From: JBBROS01 sp038229135
Lineage (GTDB): Bacteria; Pseudomonadota; Alphaproteobacteria; Acetobacterales; Acetobacteraceae
NCBI GenBank assembly: GCA_038229135.1
Contig: JBBROS010000047.1
Location: 1 to 25,721, forward strand
Reading direction: 5' to 3'
Length of the DNA: 25,721 nt
A program made the position numbers and the translations under genes. Numbering within the stretch: position 1 is the first letter of the stretch; each line of letters opens with the position of its first letter. Below the pieces are notes generated by a model. The model had not been told where the DNA came from, did not search any database, and was given only the letters and a program-made list of their open reading frames with translations. Positions 1 through 8,436 of this stretch are shown here, one piece after another.

Positions 1-431
1 CCGAGATCATCGAGCCCCGCCGCCTGGACGAGCCCCGCGTCGCCCGTGAGGAGGAGGCCCGCCCCCGCCGTGGCCGCGACGGCGACCGCGGCCCCCGCAC
101 ACGCGACGACCGGAGCCGGTCGCGCGACGCCGAGCCCCGCGCCCGTGGGCGGGACGATGAGCCTCGCGCCCGCGGCCGGGACGATGAGCCTCGCGCCCGT
201 GCCCGGGACGATGAGCCTCGCGCCCGTGCCCGGGACGATGAGCCTCGCGCCCGTGCCCGGGACGACCGCCCGCAGGATGACCGCGTCCGTGCCCGCGAGG
301 AGCCGCGCCGTTTCCGTCGCGACGACGACCTCGGCCCCGCCGTGCTCGGCTTCGGCGACGACACGCCCGCCTTCATGTTGCTACGCTCCCCCGCCCGCGC
401 CCCGGCGCCTGCCGCAGCCGAGACGGACTAA
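1..431 (+). CDS. C-terminal tail of a probable DEAD-box RNA helicase (partial)
   Basis: Only the 3' end is present; the reading frame begins at base 3 and ends with TAA at 429-431. The visible 142 residues are almost entirely charged: Arg/Asp/Glu/Pro-rich, including five 9-residue tandem units of the form RDDEPRARA, then an ordered-looking end (GPAVLGFGDDTPAFMLLRSP). A low-complexity, RNA-binding-like basic/acidic extension followed by a short 'GFGD..PAFML' end is what I recall from alphaproteobacterial DEAD/DEAH-box ATP-dependent RNA helicases, in which this tail follows the two RecA-like domains. No helicase motif lies inside the window, so the family call rests on the tail alone. Another RNA-binding protein with a disordered tail, such as an RNase E-like protein, is possible. 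gcdH follows 30 bp downstream on the same strand. Confidence 0.5.
   Translation, partial: EIIEPRRLDEPRVAREEEARPRRGRDGDRGPRTRDDRSRSRDAEPRARGRDDEPRARGRDDEPRARARDDEPRARARDDEPRARARDDRPQDDRVRAREEPRRFRRDDDLGPAVLGFGDDTPAFMLLRSPARAPAPAAAETD
123..257 (+). repeat. 27-bp in-frame tandem repeat in helicase tail
   Basis: Five consecutive 27-bp units (123-149, 150-176, 177-203, 204-230, 231-257) encode RDAEPRARG, RDDEPRARG and RDDEPRARA units. The last three units are nearly identical at base level. A truncated sixth unit (RDDRPQD) follows at 258. The period is a multiple of 3, so copy-number change keeps the frame. Confidence 0.85.
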
Positions 432-461
432 CCCACACCACAAGCCACGGAGAGCCCAGCC

Positions 462-1705
<1,244 letters not shown>

Positions 1706-1709
<4 letters not shown>

Positions 1710-2947
1710 GCGCGCCCCACATCCGCGTCCATAGCCTGGGCGCGGATGGCGACGGGGTCGCGGACGGCCCCGACGGCGCCCCGCTCTTCCTCGCCCGCAC
1801 GCTGCCGGGCGAGCTCGTCACCACCGACAACCTCACCCGCCGTGGCAAGGGCTGGGCGGCTCACCCCCAGGTGCAGCAGGCTTCGCCCGACCGCGTAGCC
1901 CCGCCGTGCCCGCATTTCACCCTCTGCGGCGGCTGCTCCGTCCAGCACATGGCGGACCCGGCCTACGCCGCCTGGAAAACCTCCCTGCTCGCCGACACGC
2001 TGAGCCGCCTCGGCTACACGGCCCCGCTCGCCCCCATCGCCCGCACGCCCCCCGGCGCCCGCCGCCGCATGGACCTCGCCATCCGGCGCGATGGCCGCAC
2101 CGTCCGCATCGGCCTGCACCAGGCCCGCTCGCACGACATCGTGGACATGCACGCCTGCCCCGTGCTGCACCGCTCGCTCTTCGACCTCATCCAGCATCTC
2201 CGCCCCGTGCTCGCCGGGTTGGACGGCCTCAAGCGCGAGGGCAGCGCCGTCGTGAACCTGCTCGACACCGGCCCGGATGTCCTGCTCCGCACCGACCGCC
2301 CGCTCACCGCCGCGGACCGCACCGCCCTCGCCACGCTCGGCCTGCCCCGCATCGCCTGGGCGGCCACCGGGAGCAACGAGGCCGAACCTGCCTGCGTCCA
2401 GGGGCCGACCAGCCTCGCCTTCTCGGGCCAGGCCACCCCCGTTCCGCCCGGCGCGTTCCTGCAGGCCTCCCCCCAGGGCGAAGCCGCCATCCGCAACGCC
2501 GTGCTCGGCATGCTTCCGCCGATGAAGGCCAGGTCCCGCATCATCGAGCTGTTCGCAGGCGTCGGCACCCTCACCCACGCCTTGGCCGGCCACGCCCGCG
2601 TGCAGGCCTACGAAGGCGACGCCGCCGCCATCCGCGCCCTTCGCGCCACCGCCAACCCTCGCGTGGAAGCCCTCCACCGCGACCTCGCCCGCCAACCCCT
2701 GCAACCGCCCGAACTGAAGGGCGCCGCCGCCATCGTCCTCGACCCGCCGCACTCCGGCGCCCCCGCCCAAATGCCGACCCTCGCCACCTCCGGCGCCCCG
2801 ATCATCTACGTCACCTGCAACCCCGCCGCCCTCCTCCGAGACGGCCGAGCCCTGATCGCCGCCGGCTACGAAGTGACGGCAGCCGCCGTCATAGACCAAT
2901 TCCTATGGTCCGCCAGAGTCGAGGGCGTCGTAGCCTTCAAGCGCTGA
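1706..2947 (+). CDS. class I SAM-dependent 23S rRNA (uracil-C5)-methyltransferase, RlmD/TrmA family, probable CTG start
   Basis: Methylates uridine C5 in RNA, probably rRNA. From N to C it shows a TRAM-like beta-barrel start (IRVHSLGADGDGVA), the Cys68-x5-Cys-x2-Cys77 plus Cys151 set expected to hold a 4Fe-4S cluster, SAM motif I (ELFAGVGTLTHAL), DPPHSGA, nucleophile Cys371 in YVTCNP, and the family ending DQFLW..RVE..V.F. The first conventional start in frame is GTG at 1871, which would remove the whole TRAM part. The frame is open upstream with no ATG, GTG or TTG between gcdH's last codons and 1871. CTG at 1706 gives the expected 413 residues and an MSAPHIRVH-like start, overlapping the gcdH stop as CTGA. 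No clear ribosome-binding site is seen. A base error turning ATGA into CTGA would be silent in gcdH (GCA to GCC). Confidence 0.85.
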
Positions 2948-2995
2948 CCCGCCCCTCCCCCCTCGCGGGCGGAGGCTGGGAGGAGCGGAGCCGCA
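2948..2995. repeat. C-rich/G-rich intergenic palindrome-like element (divergent copy)
   Basis: Directly after the methyltransferase stop, a C-tract (cccctcccccctcgcggg) is followed by G-rich blocks (gcggaggctgggaggagcgg) able to fold back on it. The arrangement resembles the two better-matched elements near 11464 and 20191, but the sequence is clearly different, so membership of the same family is tentative. Confidence 0.35.
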
Positions 2996-3040
2996 AGAGC
3001 ATAGGTTGACCCAAGAAGCCTCATTCGTTACGCCCACAAG

Positions 3041-3874
3041 ATGCCCGCCCTGCCTCCCGACTGGCTGGAACTTAACCGTGCCAACTGGGACGAACGGACA
3101 ACCGTCCACACGGCCCCAGGCGGTTACGATCTCGCCCCACTCCGCGCCGGCCACGGCCGCCTGGACGCCATCACGGAAGCCGAGCTCGGCCCCGTCGCGG
3201 GCCTTCGCATAGCGCACCTCCAATGCCATTTCGGCAAGGACACCCTCACCCTCGCCCAACGCGGCGCCCAGGTCGTCGGCCTCGACTTCTCCCCCGCCGC
3301 CATCGCCACCGCCCGCGCCCTGGCCACCGAGCTCGGCCTCGCGGCCCGCTTCGTCGAGGCCCCCGTGTCCGACACGCTCGAGGCCATCGGCGAGCCCGGC
3401 ACCTTCGACCGCGTGTTCACCACCTGGGGCACCATCACCTGGCTCCCCGAGCTCGAGACCTGGGCCGGCATCATCGCCGGCCTGCTCCGCCCTGGCGGCT
3501 CGCTCTACTATGCCGACGCGCATCCCTGGGCCTATGCCTACGATGACTTCGCCCCGCTCGACACCGCGGGGCGCCCCGGCCTCTTCCTGCCCTATGTCAG
3601 CGGCGCGCCCTTCGTCTATGACGAGGCGACCGACTACAGCAACGAAACCGCTGTGATCGCCAACACCCGCCAGGTGAACTTCCGCCACCGGCTTGCCGAC
3701 ATCATCGGCGCTCTGCGCGGCGCCGGCCTCGATCTGGACTGGCTCCACGAGCACCAAGGCATCACATGGCGCATGTTCAGCCAGCTCGAGCGCGGCCCCG
3801 ACCGGCTCTGGACCTGGCCGGACAAGCCCTGGTTCCCGCTCAGCCTCAGCTTGCGCGCGACGAGGCCGGGCTGA
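3041..3874 (+). CDS. class I SAM-dependent methyltransferase
   Basis: A 277-residue predicted soluble methyltransferase of unknown substrate. The Rossmann fold is visible: motif I as IAHLQCHFGKDTLTLAQRG (about residues 57-75), the acidic ribose-binding segment VVGLDFSPAAI (79-88), then FDRVFTTWGTITWLPE and LRPGGSLYYAD, which correspond to motifs II/III. Small-molecule or biosynthetic methyltransferases of the Methyltransf_25/11 type look like this. ATG at 3041 is the only start between the upstream in-frame TAG (3002) and the conserved region; no ribosome-binding site is visible before it. It lies 93 bp after the RNA methyltransferase and converges with sorB, with only 6 bp between the stop codons. 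Nothing in the neighbourhood fixes its substrate. Confidence 0.85.
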   Translation: MPALPPDWLELNRANWDERTTVHTAPGGYDLAPLRAGHGRLDAITEAELGPVAGLRIAHLQCHFGKDTLTLAQRGAQVVGLDFSPAAIATARALATELGLAARFVEAPVSDTLEAIGEPGTFDRVFTTWGTITWLPELETWAGIIAGLLRPGGSLYYADAHPWAYAYDDFAPLDTAGRPGLFLPYVSGAPFVYDEATDYSNETAVIANTRQVNFRHRLADIIGALRGAGLDLDWLHEHQGITWRMFSQLERGPDRLWTWPDKPWFPLSLSLRATRPG

Positions 3875-3880
3875 GCCGGG

Positions 3881-4213
3881 CTACGGCCGCGCAGCCACGG
3901 TCGCGACGTAGAGCGCCACGGCCTCGATCTGCTCCTTGGCCAGCCCCTCATAGGCCGGCATGATCCCGATGCCGTTCGCCACCGCCGCCTTCACCCGCTC
4001 GGCGTCCGGCTTCAGCGCGTCGAGTGCCGGCCCGACCGCGCCCACCGATCGGGCGTCGGCCAGCTTGTGGCACAATCCGCACTGCGGCTCGGCCTTGCCC
4101 AGGAAGACCTCGCGGCCCAGCCGCAACGCCGCATCGTCGGCGGATGCGGCGGTGGACATACCCGTGCAGGCCAGGCCAAGCAGCAGGAGGGCGCGCACAA
4201 GCATCGAGGGCAC
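3881..4213 (-). CDS. sorB: c-type cytochrome, probable sulfite dehydrogenase subunit SorB
   Basis: A 110-residue exported monoheme cytochrome c, expected to take electrons from the adjacent molybdenum subunit and pass them on in the periplasm. It has a signal peptide (hydrophobic residues 5-19, likely cleavage after ASA near residue 25), one heme motif CGLCH (Cys45, Cys48, His49) and a likely distal ligand Met85 in GIMPAY, the class I cytochrome arrangement. It starts 23 bp downstream of the molybdenum oxidoreductase gene on the same strand, matching the sorA-sorB order of SorAB sulfite dehydrogenases. Met1 or Met4 could be the start; both leave the signal peptide intact. Alone it would be just a small cytochrome c; the SorB name depends on its neighbour. 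Confidence 0.82.
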   Translation of the reverse strand: MPSMLVRALLLLGLACTGMSTAASADDAALRLGREVFLGKAEPQCGLCHKLADARSVGAVGPALDALKPDAERVKAAVANGIGIMPAYEGLAKEQIEAVALYVATVAARP

Positions 4214-4236
4214 GGTCCGTTCTTCTCAGACTACGA

Positions 4237-5445
4237 TCAGGTCACAACCAGCGCCACGGCCGGGGCACGCCAGCCATTATGGCCGTATCCGCTGCCGTTC
4301 ATGGCGGTCTCCTCCGGCTGCACGGCGCCGCGCGCATTCGTGGCCCGGCTCACCAGCAGGTGGCGGCCCGGTGCCAGGTCCACCGGCAGCACGAAGGTGC
4401 GCCACGCGAAGCGCCCCAGATCCGGCCCCACGAACGCGGCGTCGCGCCAGGTCGCGCCGCCATCCACCGAGACCTCGACGCGCACGGCCGCGTCCATGCC
4501 GCCGAAGGCCACGCCCGACACCTGCACGCGGCCGGCCTTGCCATCGGCCAACGGCGCCGTGATCCAGGACTTCACCGGTTGCTCCCACACCGGGGGGTGC
4601 TGCGGACCGGCCCGCTCGCCCAGCGGGTGCATGCGGTAGCTGGCCGTCTGGATCTTGGCCTCAGTCTCGGCCGCAGTAAGCGCCACGGTCTTCACGTACT
4701 TCACGTTGTTCACGCCCGAGTAGCCCGGCACGATCATCCGCAGCGGCCCGCCATGGGCGAGCGGGATCGGCGCGCCGTTCATCTCCCAGGCCAGCACCAC
4801 CGTATCGAGCGTCGCGATCGGCACCGATCGCTCCACCACCACGTCGAGCGGCTTCAGCCCCGCCGGCAGCTCCTCGCCGCCGGTGCCGGTGATGAACCGC
4901 GCGCCATCCGCCACGCCGCCCAGCGCCTCCACCACGGCCCGGAGCGGCACGCCGGTCCACATCACGCACCCGGCCGCGCCCACCGTCCAGGGCGTGCCGC
5001 TGATCCGTTCGCTGCCCGACAGCCTGTCCTGGAAGTATTTCCGGCCGTTGCCCGAGCATTGCAGCACGGCCGCAACCGTGGTCAGCCCCATCGTCTTGAG
5101 CTCGCCCACCGTCAGCACCCGCGGCCGGCCGACGCCGTTCACCTCGAGCCGCCACCCATCCCGGTCGGCCACGACCGCGTCCGAGGGCGGCCTCACGTTG
5201 TTGCGGATGTAGAGCTTGTCGTCGGGCGTCACGAGGCCGGAACCGAGCCGGTCCCGCCGCGTCTCCACCGTCTGCTCGGAGTGGACGATCATCGCACCCG
5301 CATCTTTCCAGCCGATGTAGCCGGGCAGCTTCGCATCGGCCTGCGCCTGCGCGCTGCCTGCCGCACCGCCCAGGGCCGCGGCCGCCACCACCCCGGCGCC
5401 ACTGGCCACGAAGGCACGGCGGCGTGTCGCTAGCATGTCGTTCAT
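4237..5445 (-). CDS. sorA: periplasmic sulfite dehydrogenase, molybdopterin subunit SorA
   Basis: Oxidises sulfite to sulfate at a molybdenum cofactor and hands electrons to a cytochrome c. The protein is 402 residues when started at ATG 5445, which has GGAGAG just upstream; a longer in-frame opening exists, but this start puts a twin-arginine signal (TRRRAFVASG, residues 7-16) at the N-terminus, followed by an Ala-rich stretch. The oxidoreductase molybdopterin domain has the molybdenum-ligand Cys130 in VLQCSGNGRKYF, then GGPLRMIVPGYSGVNNVK. A C-terminal Mo-co dimerisation (immunoglobulin-like) domain contains VEVSVDGGATWRDA and the ending MNGSGYGHNGW. Tat export fits a folded cofactor protein. 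It forms an operon with the cytochrome downstream. A related YedY-type or nitrate reductase-like function is less likely, given the dimerisation domain and the partner. Confidence 0.9.
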   Translation of the reverse strand: MNDMLATRRRAFVASGAGVVAAAALGGAAGSAQAQADAKLPGYIGWKDAGAMIVHSEQTVETRRDRLGSGLVTPDDKLYIRNNVRPPSDAVVADRDGWRLEVNGVGRPRVLTVGELKTMGLTTVAAVLQCSGNGRKYFQDRLSGSERISGTPWTVGAAGCVMWTGVPLRAVVEALGGVADGARFITGTGGEELPAGLKPLDVVVERSVPIATLDTVVLAWEMNGAPIPLAHGGPLRMIVPGYSGVNNVKYVKTVALTAAETEAKIQTASYRMHPLGERAGPQHPPVWEQPVKSWITAPLADGKAGRVQVSGVAFGGMDAAVRVEVSVDGGATWRDAAFVGPDLGRFAWRTFVLPVDLAPGRHLLVSRATNARGAVQPEETAMNGSGYGHNGWRAPAVALVVT

Positions 5446-5484
5446 GACGGCTCTCCGATCGCGCCGGGACTGCCGGCGCGGGCC

Positions 5485-5514
5485 GATATAGCCCGGGCGC
5501 AGCGCAACGGGCAA
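5485..5514 (-). promoter_or_regulatory. candidate sigma70-type promoter for sorAB
   Basis: Read on the minus strand, TTGCCC (5514-5509) and TATATC (5490-5485) are separated by 18 bp and lie about 40 bp upstream of the sorA start. It is one of the few AT-containing patches in the 162-bp gap to the RraA-family gene. The match is imperfect and untested. Confidence 0.35.
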
Positions 5515-5607
5515 CGCTCGCTCCGCTGGCGGCGCCTTATTACTGGCGTCTGGGCGGGTCCCAACTCGTGCTGACCATGGCGACGCAACGTGGGACAGGG
5601 GCGCGCC

Positions 5608-6261
5608 CTAGAACTTCCCGAACGCCAGGTAAGCCGCCTGCGGGTCCATGCCCTCGCGAATGGCAGACCGCACCTTGTTCTCCGTCCCGATTGCCGCCTC
5701 GGCCGCGTCCAGCACCTCCGGCAGCAGCGCCGCCGGCACCCGAACCGCGCCGTCCCGGTCGCCCAGGATGTAGTCCCCCGGGGCCACCACCACATCCCCG
5801 ACCCTGATGGGCTCCTGAACCGCCCGTGGCAGCCACCAGCCCACGATGTCCCGCGGCGTGAACCCGCGGCACCAGGTCTGGAACCCCATGGCCAGCAGGA
5901 ACTCGACGTCCCGCGCGTAGCCGTCGATCAGGCAGCCGCGGATGCCCTTGTCCATCAGAGTCTCGGCCGAGAGCTCACCCATCAGCGCCACCGTCCGGTC
6001 GTCCGGCTGGCACACCCAGACGTGCCCGGCCGGCGCCCGGCTCAACAAGCCCGTCCACTCCAGCAGCGTCCGATGCGGATCGGCGTTGACGTCCGTCATG
6101 CCCTGGATGGTGAAGGCCGGCCCGGCCATGCGCCGCTCGGGCATGATGGGCCGCAGCTCTGGGGGAAAGGTGAAGTCCCGCTGCCCCAGGCCGCGCATGA
6201 TGTCGTGCACGACCCCGGTGTAGCAGGCCTCCAACCGATCCGTGAGGCTGAGTTCCCCCAC
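5608..6261 (-). CDS. RraA-family protein, likely 4-hydroxy-4-methyl-2-oxoglutarate aldolase / oxaloacetate decarboxylase-like
   Basis: A 217-residue RraA/dimethylmenaquinone methyltransferase-like fold. Members with an Arg-Asp pair after the glycine-rich loop are class II pyruvate aldolases (HMG/CHA aldolase) that often also decarboxylate oxaloacetate. Here GELSAE (95-100) and KGIRGCLIDGYARDV (105-119) keep the loop and the Arg117-Asp118 pair, which favours a metal-dependent aldolase/decarboxylase over the RNase E regulator RraA. VGDVVVAPGDYILGDRDGAV is the family's C-terminal signature. The start is GTG at 6261, which directly abuts the sucD stop (TAG then GTG, no spacer), so it is the last gene of the frc-sucCD run. 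The substrate is not given by the sequence; glyoxylate/oxaloacetate-type oxoacids are inferred from context. Confidence 0.8.
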   Translation of the reverse strand: MGELSLTDRLEACYTGVVHDIMRGLGQRDFTFPPELRPIMPERRMAGPAFTIQGMTDVNADPHRTLLEWTGLLSRAPAGHVWVCQPDDRTVALMGELSAETLMDKGIRGCLIDGYARDVEFLLAMGFQTWCRGFTPRDIVGWWLPRAVQEPIRVGDVVVAPGDYILGDRDGAVRVPAALLPEVLDAAEAAIGTENKVRSAIREGMDPQAAYLAFGKF

Positions 6262-7137
6262 CTAGCCCCTGAGCGCCCGCACCATGGTGCTGCCCAGCGC
6301 CGCCGGGCTCTCGGCCACATTGATGCCGGCCTGGCGCATGGCCTCGAACTTGGCCTCCGCCGTGTCCTTGCCCCCGCTGATCACGGCACCCGCATGGCCC
6401 ATCCGCCGCCCCGGGGGCGCCGTGGCACCCGCGATGAACCCCACGACCGGCTTCTTCGTCCCGCTCTTTGCGATGAACTCGGCGGCGTCGATCTCGCTCT
6501 GCCCGCCGATCTCGCCGATCATGATGATGCTGTGCGTGTCCGGGTCGGCCAGGAACATCTCGAGCACCTCGATGAAGTCCGTGCCCTTCACCGGGTCCCC
6601 CCCGATGCCCACGCACGTGCTCTGCCCGAGCCCCGCCGCCGTCGTCTGGCTCACCGCCTCATACGTCAAGGTCCCGCTGCGGCTCACGATCCCCACGCTG
6701 CCGCGGCGGTGGATGTGGCCCGGCATGATCCCGATCTTGCACGCCTCGGGCGTGATGACCCCCGGGCAGTTCGGGCCGATCAGGCGGGAGCGGCTGCCCT
6801 CGAGCGCCCGCTTCACCCGCACCATGTCCAGCACCGGGATACCCTCGGTGATGCAAACGATCAGCGGCAGTTCGGCATCGATGGCCTCGAGGATCGCGTC
6901 GGCCGCGAACGGGGGCGGCACGTAGATGGCGGTCGCATTCGCACCCGTGGCGTGCACCGCCTCGGCCACCGTGTCGAACACCGGGAGGTTCAGATGCTGC
7001 GTCCCGCCCTTGCCCGGCGTGACACCGCCCATGACCTTCGTGCCGTAGGCGATCGCCTGCTCGCTATGGAACGTGCCCTGCGCGCCGGTGAAGCCCTGTG
7101 TGATGACCTTCGTGTTCGTATCGACCAGAACCGACAT
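6262..7137 (-). CDS. sucD: succinate-CoA ligase (ADP-forming) subunit alpha
   Basis: The catalytic subunit carrying the phosphohistidine of succinyl-CoA synthetase (succinate + CoA + ATP to succinyl-CoA + ADP + Pi, reversible). The 291 residues match alphaproteobacterial SucD throughout: MSVLVDTNTKVITQGFTG and GTFHSEQAIAYGTK (CoA-binding Rossmann part), YVPPPFAADAI, GPNCPGVITP, KIGIMPGHIH.RGSVGIVSRS, and PPGRRMGHAGAVISGG, in which His248 is the expected phosphohistidine. ATG at 7137 overlaps the sucC stop by one base (TAATG), an arrangement suited to translational coupling for a heteromer. It is followed without a spacer by the RraA-family gene. Unlike the usual mdh-sucCDAB locus, no sucA, sucB or mdh is nearby, so this may be a second, pathway-linked copy. 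Confidence 0.95.
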   Translation of the reverse strand: MSVLVDTNTKVITQGFTGAQGTFHSEQAIAYGTKVMGGVTPGKGGTQHLNLPVFDTVAEAVHATGANATAIYVPPPFAADAILEAIDAELPLIVCITEGIPVLDMVRVKRALEGSRSRLIGPNCPGVITPEACKIGIMPGHIHRRGSVGIVSRSGTLTYEAVSQTTAAGLGQSTCVGIGGDPVKGTDFIEVLEMFLADPDTHSIIMIGEIGGQSEIDAAEFIAKSGTKKPVVGFIAGATAPPGRRMGHAGAVISGGKDTAEAKFEAMRQAGINVAESPAALGSTMVRALRG

Positions 7138-8333
7138 TATGCGGCCTCCTTCACGGCCCGCACCACCTTCTCGGCAGCGTCGGCCAGGTTGTCCGCACTC
7201 ACGATCGGCAGGCCCGACTTCGCCAGGATCTCCTTGCCGAGCTCCACGTTCGTCCCCTCCAGCCGCACCACGAGCGGCACGCCGAGGCTCACCTCCCGTG
7301 CGGCCGCCACCACGCCCTCCGCGATCACGTCGCAGCGCATGATGCCGCCAAAGATGTTGACGAGGATGCCCTCGACGTTCGGGTCGCTGAGGATGATCTT
7401 GAACGCCGCCGTCACCCGCTCCTTGGTCGCACCACCGCCGACGTCCAGGAAGTTGGCCGGGCTGCCGCCATACAGCTTGATGATGTCCATCGTCGCCATG
7501 GCCAGCCCGGCGCCGTTCACCATGCACCCGATGGTGCCGTCGAGCGCCACGTAGTTCAGGCTATACTTGGCGGCCTCGAGCTCCTTCGGGTCCTCCTCCG
7601 CCTCGTCCCGAAGCTGCTCCAGCTCCGGATGCCGATAGAGCGCGTTGTCGTCGAAGCTCACCTTCGCATCGAGCGCCACAACGTCGCCCGCGCCGGTCAC
7701 CACGAGGGGGTTGATCTCGACGACGGCGCAGTCGAGCTCGATGAACGCCTTGTACATCGCGTTCACGAAACGCCCGAACGACCCGATCTGCTTGCCCTCG
7801 AGCCCGAGCGCGAAGGCCAGCTTGCGAGCGTGGAAGGGGCTGATGCCGGCCGCAGGGTCGATGGCCACGCGCAGGATCTTCTCCGGCGTCGTCTCGGCCA
7901 CGTGCTCCACGTCCATCCCGCCCTCGGTCGAGGCAACGACCGTCACGCGTGACGTCTCGCGGTCGATCAGCAGCGACAGATACAGTTCGCGAGCGATGTC
8001 GCAGCCCGCCTCCACATACACGCGGCTCACGCGCCGCCCGGCCGCCCCGGTCTGCTTCGTGATCAGGGTGTGCCCGATCATCGCCTCCGCCGCCGCCCGC
8101 ACGTCGGCGCCGCTCTTGGCCAGGCGCACGCCACCCTTGCCCGCCCCGTCGCCCTCGAAGTGCCCGGCCCCGCGCCCGCCCGCATGGATCTGGCTCTTGA
8201 CCACGTAGACCGGCCCCGGGAGCTTCGCCGCCGCCTGCTCGGCCTCTTCAGGCGTCCACGCCACGTGCCCCTCGAGCACTGCGACGCCATAGCCGCGCAG
8301 CAGCTCCTTGGCCTGGTATTCGTGGATGTTCAT
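7137..8333 (-). CDS. sucC: succinate-CoA ligase (ADP-forming) subunit beta
   Basis: The ATP-grasp/nucleotide-binding subunit that pairs with SucD. ATG at 8333 gives 398 residues, normal for the family, beginning MNIHEYQAKELLRGYGVAV, with GAGG upstream. Signatures seen are VVKSQIHAGGRG (ATP-grasp), STEGGMDVEHVA, FIELDCAVVEINPLVV, CMVNGAGLAMATMDIIKLYG, PANFLDVGGGATKERV, and GILVNIFGGIMRCDVIAEG (the power helix/CoA region). The NIFGGIMRCDVIAEG form is that of SucC; I compared it with malate-CoA ligase MtkA, which differs there. It lies 103 bp downstream of the oxlT-like gene on the same strand, and that gap contains a GC hairpin. Confidence 0.95.
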   Translation of the reverse strand: MNIHEYQAKELLRGYGVAVLEGHVAWTPEEAEQAAAKLPGPVYVVKSQIHAGGRGAGHFEGDGAGKGGVRLAKSGADVRAAAEAMIGHTLITKQTGAAGRRVSRVYVEAGCDIARELYLSLLIDRETSRVTVVASTEGGMDVEHVAETTPEKILRVAIDPAAGISPFHARKLAFALGLEGKQIGSFGRFVNAMYKAFIELDCAVVEINPLVVTGAGDVVALDAKVSFDDNALYRHPELEQLRDEAEEDPKELEAAKYSLNYVALDGTIGCMVNGAGLAMATMDIIKLYGGSPANFLDVGGGATKERVTAAFKIILSDPNVEGILVNIFGGIMRCDVIAEGVVAAAREVSLGVPLVVRLEGTNVELGKEILAKSGLPIVSADNLADAAEKVVRAVKEAA

Positions 8334-8391
8334 CCGGCCCGCCTCATCGTTTGCGTGGAGGCTGATACAGCGTACAGCCGGGTTGATCCAC

Positions 8392-8413
8392 CCCGCGCGG
8401 CGCCTTGCGCGGG
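8392..8413 (-). other. GC-rich hairpin between oxlT-like gene and sucC
   Basis: A perfect 7-bp inverted repeat (cccgcgc at 8392-8398, gcgcggg at 8407-8413) has an 8-base loop. No run of T follows on either strand, so a classical terminator is unlikely. It could set an RNA-processing point or stabilise part of a shared transcript. Confidence 0.35.
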
Positions 8414-8436
8414 ACCGCGTGAGCGCGGGCGGGGCG

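Noticed and set aside
123..257. CRISPR-like array
   Set aside because: Units are head-to-tail without spacers and stay in frame; it is a coding tandem repeat. The same applies to 12961-13065.
5446..5607. Terminator after the RraA-family gene
   Set aside because: Only short 4-5 bp inverted repeats without T-runs were found.
6262..8333. Malate-CoA ligase (MtkAB) as an alternative to SucCD
   Set aside because: Both subunits match SucC/SucD more closely, including NIFGGIMRCDVIAEG in the beta subunit, and no serine-cycle gene is nearby.
8392..8413. Rho-independent terminator splitting the frc run
   Set aside because: The hairpin has no T-tract on the minus strand, so it is not counted as a terminator.
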